13,097 nt of DNA, taken from NCBI GenBank assembly GCA_020056205.1, contig JAGVIF010000126.1:1-13097 (forward strand), given 5' to 3'. Of this stretch, positions 7,901 through 13,097 are shown piece by piece (position 1 is the first letter of the stretch; each line of letters begins with the position of its first letter). Made by a program: the position numbers and the translations under genes. The DNA comes from Lentisphaeria bacterium (lineage in GTDB: Bacteria; Verrucomicrobiota; Lentisphaeria; Victivallales; GWF2-50-93). The notes beneath the pieces were generated by a model that worked only from the letters and a program-made list of their open reading frames with translations, had not been told where the DNA came from and did no database searches.

Positions 7901-10774
7901 GAAAATTCCCGCGGCAGGATTGATCCACATCCGTTTTAATACCGATATGAAACTGGTATTTGATCGGCGTTCGACGCTTCTTGCTGTCTGCCATTCAAGG
8001 AAATTGCGACGGCTGATCGCCCTGCGCCAACACACCTTGAATATCGCATCGATGTTCATTGAAGTTTCAAAAGGCAGAAAAATAATCTGCAAGAACTCCT
8101 GGAAAAGGTGTCGCAACTGCAAGTTCAGGGTGTGTCCGATATGGTAATCCCACGCGACTTTGCCGGGTTTAATGCACACCCCCCACATCGTCTGGATTAT
8201 TACAGGGAGGAAAAATATGGACAGCATGGCGGCTGCCCAGTGAAAAACATCTTTAGGAAAGATTATACCGACAAGGAGAATCAGGAGAAATATGGCAGGC
8301 GCCACCAGGCTGCGCCGCAGATTATCAAATATCATCCATCTTGCCGTCAAGGACAAACTGTTATGAGTGATTTTGCCGGTTCCATCGGGAACTGTCGGTA
8401 ACAGCCACCTTATGATCTGCCAGTCCCCGCGTATCCAGCGGTTCCTGCGGCTTATATCTACGAGGTACTGTGAAGGATGATCCTCTATCAGGTCGACATC
8501 GTTGACATATCCGCATCTCGCATGAAGGCCTTCAATAAGGTCATGGCTGAGGATTGTATTTTCAGGAAATCTGCAGCCTGCCGCCGTATCGAACGCATCA
8601 ACATCATAGATCCCCTTTCCGAGAAAAGGAGTTGTCCCGAGCATGTCATGGTATACGTCGGAGATTTCATGCGTGTAGGGATCTATTCCGACATCTCCGG
8701 AGAAGAACTTCGAATATAATGAGGAGGAGGCGCCGATGAGGCTCATGGATATCTTGGGTTGCATGATTCCATAACCCTTGCTTACGCATCCGGTCTGTTC
8801 ATCAATCTTCGCAGAGTTGAGAGGATGGGCTATTGTCCCTACAAGCTTCCAGGCTGCCGACGGTGGAAGCTGCGTATCCGAATCCAGGGTGATGACATAA
8901 CGGACTGCCTTGAATAAATCCTGCTTTTCTCCGGTGACATTGATTATTCTTCCTGGCCTGCCGCGGATAAATGCATTGAGGTCGTTGACTTTTCCCCTCT
9001 TTCTCTCGTAACCCATCCACTTTTGTTCAGACGAGTTCCATTCTCTTTTCCTATGCAACAGGAAGAAGACTGCTTTATCGCCTGTCACATACCGTTTATT
9101 GAGAGATTCAATTCCGTTCTTTGCATAATCCAGCAAATCACTGTCATTTTCCGCTGTTTTCTGATCTGAATCAGTAAAATCTGTTACCAGGGCAAAAATC
9201 AAGTTGGGATCGCGATTTGCAACGTGACATATCTCCAGGCCTGATATAAGTTCATCAATTGATGAAGTTCTGGTGAGCATTGTTTGTACAGCCACAAGTG
9301 TCCGGCATTTGTCGGGAATGCCTTTTGAGAAATCCATACGCGGCAACGAACGGGGAGGAACAAGGGATGTTGTTATCCAGTTGACAATGGATATTGCAGA
9401 TCTCGACGCCAGCATTATGAAGAGGATTGCAATTGCCGCAAGGGCGATTCCCCTGTGAATAAGATCGGACTGGATTCCAAGGATTGCAGTTCCGGCGAGT
9501 ACCAGCGACAGTACCGTTACCATTCCCAGGTAGAGAAGAAGAGGATTTCTGCTTAAGAGTTTTCTAACGGCTTCTCGAAACATGAACCGGGGTTTTACGA
9601 TGCTTCGAAGTTCAGCCAATCCTTTATCCACCAGGAAATAGCCGACGTGGCTCTCTCTATGATCAAATCCCTGATTGTCCATCCTCTTCGCGGCAGTTTT
9701 TATTGCCTGGGAGACTATATCCTCCTCCTTTTTCCGGCTGTCACGCGCAAGCTTTTCCACCGCATGCCGGTATGCGTCCCGCGTGCGGAAATCCATCAGC
9801 CCATAAATGCCTGAAGGGTCTTTCCTAAGTCCTTTTTCTGTTACGCTCTGTTCTTCAATAAAAGGTTTCCAGTCGGTCTCGCCGAGAGCCCGCAGACTTG
9901 TTATGCTGTTGCCGATAGACACTTGTTCCGTGGCCTGCTCCTGGCTTTCAGCCTGCAATATCTGTTCAATCGTCTGCCCCTCCTCTGCAAGCTGACGTTC
10001 AAGCCAGTTGATCACAAGCCCCATGGAAAGATGCTGGCCTTGTATCCGCATCGTCAGTTCGGCGATGAACGAATGTGAGAGTTTTGGAGACTCCTTTACA
10101 AAATCAGCCAGTTCCGTTATCAACCCCTTGGAATCTTTGCTTGCCGCCGCCAGGAACCTTTCAGCCCATGCTATTGCCGAATCGCGATCCCTCCTGCGAA
10201 GGGCTATACGGTGGGCCACGCGGCGGAGATTCTCAATGAGCGCCAGTCTGAGCATTATAGGTATCGCCCATAGCTCACCAAGGGAAAGATGCTGGACAGC
10301 CTGATACTCTCCTATGAAATGCGATAGGTTGTCGACATCCACCCTGCCATCAGTATGTGAGACAAGTTCAAATGCCAGATCATAAACTCTTGGATATCCT
10401 TCATGCTTTCCTGTCTTTAATCGTGGCAACTGCCTGCCGTAGCGCTTCGGAAGATATTCTCTTGCGAGAAGGATCTGTTCTTCAATCACATAGTAGTTGT
10501 CCAGCAGCCATTCGGCTCCTGGCGCAAGCTGGCATTTATTGTCGAGAGCCTGTGAAACAATCCGGTGCGCCTCGCGTATCAATATCTTGTTTTCCGCAAG
10601 CCTGGAAAGAAGGAGCTCCCTGCCTGGCGCAGGATCTATTTCATATTCGCCGGCAAGCGCGCGTGCGAATTTCGCAAACTGGTCGCGCCCGAACAACTCG
10701 GCGCGCAGAGGCGCCTCCACTTCAAGGCTGTAGACATCCCTGCTTCCGAACACGGCTGGAATTTTGATTTTCAT
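1979..10774 (-). CDS. ndvB: Cyclic beta-1,2-glucan synthase (NdvB/ChvB/Cgs family)
   Basis: A multi-domain inner-membrane enzyme of 2931 residues (Brucella and rhizobial homologues are about 2800-2870) that polymerises UDP-glucose into beta-1,2-glucan and cyclises it. Order seen: N-terminal region to about 400; helices at about 411-434 and 438-462; a GT84 core with Asp631/Asp633 in TLDSDTQLPP, Asp745 in SHDLIEG and RW at 779-780 followed by GDW; four more helices at about 823-868 and 954-992; a glucoamylase-like/GH189-type region at about 1000-1620 with Glu1435 (SMFEYLMP), Glu1477 (PWGISES) and a THH motif near 1570; two beta-sandwich regions from about 1660 and 2130; and a GH94 (alpha/alpha)6 domain at about 2440-2840 with the probable general acid Asp2612 in GDWNDGMN and the signature GWTWYTGSAGW. 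The frame is unbroken. It stays open upstream to 10888, but that extension is antisense to a transposase remnant, so the ATG at 10774 (MKIKIP) is preferred, although its ribosome binding site is weak. No NdvA-type exporter is adjacent. Confidence 0.92.
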   Translation of the reverse strand: MKIKIPAVFGSRDVYSLEVEAPLRAELFGRDQFAKFARALAGEYEIDPAPGRELLLSRLAENKILIREAHRIVSQALDNKCQLAPGAEWLLDNYYVIEEQILLAREYLPKRYGRQLPRLKTGKHEGYPRVYDLAFELVSHTDGRVDVDNLSHFIGEYQAVQHLSLGELWAIPIMLRLALIENLRRVAHRIALRRRDRDSAIAWAERFLAAASKDSKGLITELADFVKESPKLSHSFIAELTMRIQGQHLSMGLVINWLERQLAEEGQTIEQILQAESQEQATEQVSIGNSITSLRALGETDWKPFIEEQSVTEKGLRKDPSGIYGLMDFRTRDAYRHAVEKLARDSRKKEEDIVSQAIKTAAKRMDNQGFDHRESHVGYFLVDKGLAELRSIVKPRFMFREAVRKLLSRNPLLLYLGMVTVLSLVLAGTAILGIQSDLIHRGIALAAIAILFIMLASRSAISIVNWITTSLVPPRSLPRMDFSKGIPDKCRTLVAVQTMLTRTSSIDELISGLEICHVANRDPNLIFALVTDFTDSDQKTAENDSDLLDYAKNGIESLNKRYVTGDKAVFFLLHRKREWNSSEQKWMGYERKRGKVNDLNAFIRGRPGRIINVTGEKQDLFKAVRYVITLDSDTQLPPSAAWKLVGTIAHPLNSAKIDEQTGCVSKGYGIMQPKISMSLIGASSSLYSKFFSGDVGIDPYTHEISDVYHDMLGTTPFLGKGIYDVDAFDTAAGCRFPENTILSHDLIEGLHARCGYVNDVDLIEDHPSQYLVDISRRNRWIRGDWQIIRWLLPTVPDGTGKITHNSLSLTARWMIFDNLRRSLVAPAIFLLILLVGIIFPKDVFHWAAAMLSIFFLPVIIQTMWGVCIKPGKVAWDYHIGHTLNLQLRHLFQEFLQIIFLPFETSMNIDAIFKVCWRRAISRRNFLEWQTARSVERRSNTSFISVLKRMWINPAAGIFCCIIGFQQRGVSLFIAMTLGAVWILAPLIAWLISRPSKNIHVHLDNSQTAFLRKISRRTWRYFEEFVGPGNNWLPPDNVQEKPEFQIAERTSPTNIGMYLLSTLAARDFGYISTSHLISRIQDAFKSMRRLERFRGHFFNWYETKTLRAMRPRYVSTVDSGNLVGSLIVLRGGLLELKTSRMVSDQWIKGIKDTARILEEEAALAISAKPAPNAADALQAVAHFSKAILTDSKPAASLKDIYLVLKNLTSKQFQLRAEFIENLEVLWWMTALRTQCEILIHDVVRIAPWLEGEFLAGSAFEKYRQMLPPGEFEDLLSDLYRNGTLSELASLSQKWEARIEIWTGNIPLDKGNLPQDAEILKWLNVLRSHISEASIYASSWIYELEQLGEECRELSDWDLEFLFHTDRKLFSIGFNLENHTMDKGYYDLFASEARLCSFIGVAQGRIPQEHWFLLGRQQAKVETGPPTLLSWSGSMFEYLMPSLLMPAYEGTLTDYSCRNAVKQQIIYGKKRQVPWGISESSYNLIDARRTYQYRAFGVPDLGLMRGLSEELVIAPYASVMGLICMPLEACLNLQRLAGDGILGRMGMYEAVDYTATRIPAGQDRAIVWSYMTHHSGMSLLSLAHVLLNRPMQRRFTSDPEMRSSLLLLQERIPPVLNESSLIAHPHSGLSNKTEAQIKESITRVYTNADSEAPRVQLLSNGRYNVMVTHAGGGFSRWQGMDLMRWREDITRDCYGLFCYVQDAKSGRFWSTTYQPICIRPSKYEVIFSQALVEFRSVYNEIESCTRISVSPEDDIEIRRMTIRNLSSRERTLDLTSCSEVVLAEGLADISHPVFNSLFIQTELLPDKSAILCTRRPRSEEEKTPWMFKSMVVHNGQPVAGCSFETDRKKFVGRTRSPSNPAAMDSVGQLSNTAGIALDPIVSIRRRVVVPPGASVMVDIIMGISSTREHTLLLIDKYRDYRLAERVFDIAWTNSQVLLQHLRATEADAQLFGRLASAIIYANARHRASSSIISHNNRNQSSLWRYGISGDLPIMLIHTMDPEGLDLVRQAVRCYAYYRNKGLRLDLVLWVDTISGYRQTLRDEITGIISSDSEAQMLDQHGGIFVRTTDQIAEEDRLLLQAAARVYMTDRAGTFAEQVEWRFRSEVKSSRFVPKRSVPSMEKDIPVTRTDLIFFNGYGGFTQDGHEYVIILAPGTVTPAPWVNVLANSKFGSVIGETGPSYTWFENARQFRITPWYNDPVCGTSGEAFYIRDEQTGAFWSPTPGPARGTTTYVCRHGLGYSAFDHRQNDIISETLIYVPVDSPVKVTIIKIRNLSDRERRMSVTSFAECSVGEMQGRSSMHVVSRIDPQTNAVFLTNSFNAEFSNVIVFAQTSESERTFTGDRTEFIGRNGSLERPAAMFRQGLSGRVGPALDPCAAIQAYVSIPPGQERHVVFILGGANSKEEARSIIQKYGYRTGAWQALEKIWDSWKHCLGAINVETPDMALNLLVNNWLLYQVIACRMWGRSGFYQSGGAFGFRDQLQDSMALLHCRPDMLRSHILLCSSRQFNEGDVQHWWHPPSGRGIRTRFSDDCLWLPYAVCHYVHSTNDTGLLDEKTPFLSSRQVPENEESYYDMPYIEDRPLSVYNHCVRAIELVMSRIGEHGLPLMGCGDWNDGMNLVGIKGKGESVWLAFFLIEVLQQFEKISEGHNDLQFAKKCQEMKAFLKDNIEMNAWDGQWYKRAYFDDGTPLGSHENSECSIDSIPQSWAVLSGAADPERSRQAMDEVEKHLIRHDLGLVQLFDPPFDKSDLSPGYIKGYIPGVRENGGQYTHAAVWVGMAFSKLHDVKRAWDVARMINPVNHGRTSGQIEKYMVEPYVVSADIYTAKQHEGRGGWTWYTGSAGWMYRFFVESLLGLKLEVDRLSFEPVLPADWKEFIIHYRYRETVYHIKIRVSGPETWIVRSVTVDNHEQEDLQVHMVDDRQDHNIEVEVGGRL

Positions 10775-11003
10775 AATATTTTCACAGCCGTCCCACAGGT
10801 TGACGTATTTTTTATAGTAAAAGGGCTGAACATGGGTTATCTTTTTTAAACCAAAAAAAAGGAGAACCCAATGAAAACAGCCCGGCATCAGTTTAGCATC
10901 CTGAAACAGATTTGCGAACTTATAGAGTATAGCTTGATAGGTATGGACCCAATCCCCACTCCCTTTAAAAAAAACTTTTTACAATTGCCTCTATCCCCTT
11001 ATA
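10775..11003. other. 229-nt intergenic region upstream of the glucan synthase
   Basis: It holds the leader of the synthase (minus strand) and an insertion-sequence remnant (plus strand). In the minus direction a TATAAA at about 10811-10816 could serve as a -10 element, but no good -35 is spaced from it. The synthase ATG has only a weak purine stretch (GGGACGG) ahead of it. Downstream of the 598-residue gene (10965-11003) there is only an A/T run with weak self-complementarity, so no convincing terminator; read-through from the upstream pair into the synthase is possible. Confidence 0.5.
10859..10924 (+). mobile_element. Remnant of an IS4-type insertion sequence: transposase ribosome binding site and first 18 codons
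   Basis: On the plus strand AAGGAG (10859-10864) lies 6 nt before an ATG at 10871. The first 18 residues, MKTARHQFSILKQICELI, match my recollection of the conserved N-terminus of a group of IS4-family transposases with an N-terminal DUF4372-like domain. After residue 18 the resemblance stops abruptly (the frame goes on as EYSLIGMDP and stays open to 11206, but runs antisense into the neighbouring gene and no longer looks like a transposase). So only the 5' end of an IS survives. The A/T-rich stretch from about 10824 may be the IS left end, but no matching terminal inverted repeat or target duplication could be identified. The family name rests on memory of the motif. Confidence 0.55.
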
Positions 11004-12800
11004 TCACCATTCCCATTGGTCTGCCTTCGGTTTGCGCAGTACAACCTGCAACTCGGCGTCAGGCGTCAAATCAAAATACAGGATCATGTGGGTTTCGCCA
11101 TCCACGTTCTTCGCCAACGTGTAGGATTGCGCCGTTGTCGAAATGTCCTCCGGAGAGGTCTTGTAATCAATGGGCAGCCCCCACAGGGCAATGGCATATT
11201 CAGTGAAACTGGACTGTGTTTTCATTTTCAGTTTGATCGTAAGCCCCGTGTCCTGACTGAAACTCTGAGAACGGATGATCATGACATCCGGAGTTTCAAC
11301 AGCGCCGATGAGACTCCCCTTGTCGCCCTGCTGTTCCCGTGTGTAGTCAAACCACCAGATAGGATTTGGACATTCCCGTTCAAAACGGATTTGGCGTTTC
11401 TGGTCTTCGATGAGGATATACTCGCAGGATAGCGGATCCTTCAGGGGCAGTATTCCCTGCTTGTCGGGCAATACGGCGGTCTCACGCATCTTCCGCACGG
11501 TCGAAATCCGAGTGCTCCACGGTATTCGTTCCGGCGCACAGACAACGCCATAATTGTTTAACGAACCGTGAGTCCACCAGGCATCGTAGAGCAGGTGTTT
11601 GGTCTTACTGGCGAATACTGTTTGCGGCGTTACCTTGAAATGTCGGCGAAAATAATCCACCATGTCAATGGAACGGGTGAAGGCCAGCTTGTATTTCTTT
11701 GGCAGTTCAAACGCCAGCAATCGCTGGTAGCGCTCTATAAATGCGTTTATTCCACTGCGATCATCCCTGACTTGAAATACAGGATTCGGATTATCTCCCC
11801 ACGACTTCTCGCCGCCGCCATAGAGTGGAGTGACAAAAGCCGGACGCCCATTCATTACAATCAAATTCTTGAACTCATCAAGCCCATCTGTCATGCAAGT
11901 TAATGTCCGGTCAAAACGCCCTTCGGAGGCGGCATAATGCCAGTCCACCGGTCCGAGAAAATGAAATGAACCGCAAAAATCCCACTGGTGGGAGACCACT
12001 TCTCCGCCGACATTTTGGTTCACCTTCCGGCAATCTCCCGCAGATGAGTAGTAGAGAAATTCCGGCATACCGATCCATGGCGCGCAATTCGCCTCCCAAA
12101 GCCCGCAGTGGTCATTGACGCCGATTTCGGCGAACGCCCGAGGGTAACCAGGGTCTTCGTTGTGCCGCATGTCCACCCGAATTGACCGATGGTCGAGCGT
12201 GTCCGGCAAAAGCGCACGGACTTTTGCCATGCCCTCTCCATACATGCGCACCCGCTCCTCGTGTGTGGCCGAAGGCATATCAGGGAATGCCGGCACAACC
12301 AGCTCTCCGAAGAGACGGTTGTAGTCGAGCAGTTTTCGGCACACGGCATCATCAGTGGAAAACTTCTCTATCGGATAGCGGTAATCCAGCGGGATGCCCA
12401 TTCCATGGAATGTCGGCGTGGGATCCATTCCGAAAAATGTGGCAAACGACAAGACAATGTAGGTGTCATCAATCACGGCAAAATAGCGATAGTAGATTTC
12501 GGCGCCTGCCCGCCATTCCGCCATATAGTTTCCCGTTTTATTCGGTGTATAAGTCATGTCCGCCTGCCCGCCGGAAAAAGCCAGATGTGGTTGTTCGGAC
12601 ACCAGACTTTCCAGCCACTTGAAGTCACCGCTAGGCTTGAAAGCCGAATCGGGAGACGCCTGTTCCAAATACCGGGGATAGATTTTTAGCCCGCCGCTCG
12701 TAACGCCCGGCGGAAGCCGGAACTTGAATTCCAACGACTCCCCGAGTTTGAGAAGACGACTTGATGTAGTCCACAGCGGCGCGCCGGAATGGACAGACAT
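11004..12800 (-). CDS. Uncharacterised 598-residue protein, possibly carbohydrate-related
   Basis: I do not recognise the family. The chosen start (MSVHSG) has a perfect GGAGGT 6 nt upstream; an in-frame ATG at 12818 would place that site inside the gene. No signal peptide or membrane segment is visible, so a cytosolic location is likely. Residues to about 120 look like a beta-rich domain (repeated short hydrophobic strands, FKFRLPPG, YYRYFAVIDDTYIVLSF). About 130-430 is mixed alpha/beta, rich in aromatic, His, Asp and Cys motifs: DMRHNEDPG near 211, NDHCGLWEANCAPW at 229-242, SHQWDFCGSFHF near 271-281, YDAWWTHG at 405-412. The C-terminal 150 residues again look beta-rich (TGLTIKLKMK, HMILYFDL). 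This sandwich/barrel/sandwich plan is common in carbohydrate-active enzymes, and the invariant-looking acidic and His residues suggest catalysis, but no known active-site signature was found. It follows an oxidoreductase gene by 52 nt. Confidence 0.85.
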   Translation of the reverse strand: MSVHSGAPLWTTSSRLLKLGESLEFKFRLPPGVTSGGLKIYPRYLEQASPDSAFKPSGDFKWLESLVSEQPHLAFSGGQADMTYTPNKTGNYMAEWRAGAEIYYRYFAVIDDTYIVLSFATFFGMDPTPTFHGMGIPLDYRYPIEKFSTDDAVCRKLLDYNRLFGELVVPAFPDMPSATHEERVRMYGEGMAKVRALLPDTLDHRSIRVDMRHNEDPGYPRAFAEIGVNDHCGLWEANCAPWIGMPEFLYYSSAGDCRKVNQNVGGEVVSHQWDFCGSFHFLGPVDWHYAASEGRFDRTLTCMTDGLDEFKNLIVMNGRPAFVTPLYGGGEKSWGDNPNPVFQVRDDRSGINAFIERYQRLLAFELPKKYKLAFTRSIDMVDYFRRHFKVTPQTVFASKTKHLLYDAWWTHGSLNNYGVVCAPERIPWSTRISTVRKMRETAVLPDKQGILPLKDPLSCEYILIEDQKRQIRFERECPNPIWWFDYTREQQGDKGSLIGAVETPDVMIIRSQSFSQDTGLTIKLKMKTQSSFTEYAIALWGLPIDYKTSPEDISTTAQSYTLAKNVDGETHMILYFDLTPDAELQVVLRKPKADQWEW

Positions 12801-12806
12801 GCCAAC

Positions 12807-12812
12807 ACCTCC
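12807..12812 (-). promoter_or_regulatory. Ribosome binding site that fixes the start of the 598-residue protein
   Basis: GGAGGT on the minus strand, followed by GTTGGC and the ATG at 12800-12798. The 6-nt spacing is ideal and favours this ATG over the in-frame one at 12818, which has no such site. Confidence 0.8.
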
Positions 12813-12852
12813 AATCATCGCAGTAATCCGGAAAAAATGTAATAACAGGAAA

Positions 12853-13097
12853 TCACTTCAAGCGGAACGTCCTTAATGTCCCGCAGGATTTCTCCGCCGC
12901 CAACCCTATGCGAACCGACACCGCCGCCTCGGAAGGCGATACGGCAGGGCGTTTTTCTCCTCTGACAAACGACAGGAAGTCAGACATGACGAACTTGTCG
13001 GCGCCTCCGTGTCCATCGGTGTTGGCCGAGAGCGGAATTATTTCCTCCCGCGAGGGGTCCCTGTGGCGAATGATGATTTCCTGTGAATTGATGTCGC
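12853..13097 (-). CDS. Gfo/Idh/MocA-family oxidoreductase, C-terminal fragment (cut by window edge)
   Basis: The last 80 codons of a gene entering from the right edge and ending in TGA at 12855-12853. The translation contains DGHGGADKFVMSDFLSFVRG, then RPAVSPSEAAVSVRIGLAAEKS and a terminal RTFRLK. The HGG-D...F...V.G pattern followed by an (S/P)...A...A..I..AAE.S helix is characteristic of the C-terminus of Gfo/Idh/MocA NAD(P)-dependent sugar or cyclitol dehydrogenases. The Rossmann domain and catalytic lysine motif lie outside the window, so substrate and completeness cannot be judged. The gene runs in the same direction as the 598-residue protein with a 52-nt gap, suggesting one operon and a shared carbohydrate substrate. 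Confidence 0.75.
   Translation of the reverse strand, partial: DINSQEIIIRHRDPSREEIIPLSANTDGHGGADKFVMSDFLSFVRGEKRPAVSPSEAAVSVRIGLAAEKSCGTLRTFRLK

Noticed and set aside
7668..8147. 159-codon open frame on the plus strand within the synthase
   Set aside because: Antisense to the membrane/GT84 part of a confident gene; its hydrophobic stretches mirror the opposite-strand helices and no family is recognisable.
10775..10888. Upstream extension of the glucan synthase by 38 residues (start at 10888)
   Set aside because: The extra codons are antisense to a transposase ribosome binding site and start; MKIKIP at 10774 is a more natural N-terminus. The weak ribosome binding site leaves some doubt.
10925..11206. 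Continuation of the transposase-like frame to codon 111
   Set aside because: Resemblance to a transposase ends after residue 18, and the rest is largely antisense to the 598-residue gene, so it is a chance open frame.
12182..12689. Two overlapping plus-strand open frames (146 and 166 codons)
   Set aside because: Antisense to the 598-residue gene, which has a strong ribosome binding site and protein-like composition; the two frames overlap each other and are rich in Arg, Pro and Cys, as is typical of shadow frames.
12801..12818. Alternative start of the 598-residue protein at 12818 (604 residues)
   Set aside because: The ideal GGAGGT at 12807-12812 would lie inside the coding region; it is correctly spaced for the ATG at 12800.

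Overview
The window is chromosomal-looking bacterial DNA with no phage, plasmid, rRNA or tRNA signal. It carries four protein genes, all on the minus strand, so transcription runs from high to low coordinates. From right to left they are: the C-terminal end of a Gfo/Idh/MocA-type oxidoreductase (cut by the window edge); a 598-residue protein of unrecognised family; a giant cyclic beta-1,2-glucan synthase (NdvB/ChvB type, 2931 residues, about two thirds of the window); and a YqhD-type iron-containing aldehyde/alcohol dehydrogenase. No taxonomic marker gene is present. A lone oxidoreductase of this kind beside a large uncharacterised protein, a cyclic glucan synthase without a neighbouring exporter, and intergenic DNA rich in palindromes and short tandem repeats would fit an environmental Gram-negative such as a member of the PVC group (Lentisphaerae or Kiritimatiellota-like). 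That is inference only.

Layout. 12853-13097 (oxidoreductase) and 11004-12800 (unknown protein) are 52 nt apart in the same direction and probably form one transcription unit; a GGAGGT ribosome binding site fixes the start of the second. A 229-nt gap follows (10775-11003). It holds, on the opposite strand, a well-formed ribosome binding site and about 18 codons resembling the start of an IS4-type transposase, which points to a decayed insertion sequence just upstream of the glucan synthase. The synthase spans 1979-10774 with no frame break. It has an N-terminal region, two membrane helices, a GT84 glycosyltransferase core, four more helices, a glucoamylase-like/GH189-type cyclisation domain, two beta-sandwich regions and a C-terminal GH94 phosphorylase-like domain. 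The next gap (1287-1978, 692 nt) holds no convincing intact gene. It contains a possible broken coding fragment with an early in-frame stop, a cluster of five inverted repeats and seven copies of an 8-bp tandem repeat. The dehydrogenase (120-1286) follows, and its stop codon lies inside the arm of a two-armed palindromic element (2-126).

How the genes work together. The synthase should be an inner-membrane enzyme making cyclic beta-1,2-glucan from UDP-glucose, usually periplasmic or exported and linked to osmoadaptation or host/surface interaction. The dehydrogenase should reduce toxic aldehydes with NADPH and looks functionally independent. The upstream pair may belong to a carbohydrate catabolic locus outside the window. 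The main points of interest are the nested palindrome that supplies the adh stop codon, the structured intergenic cluster, the remnants of mobile DNA on both sides of the synthase, and the uncharacterised 598-residue protein.
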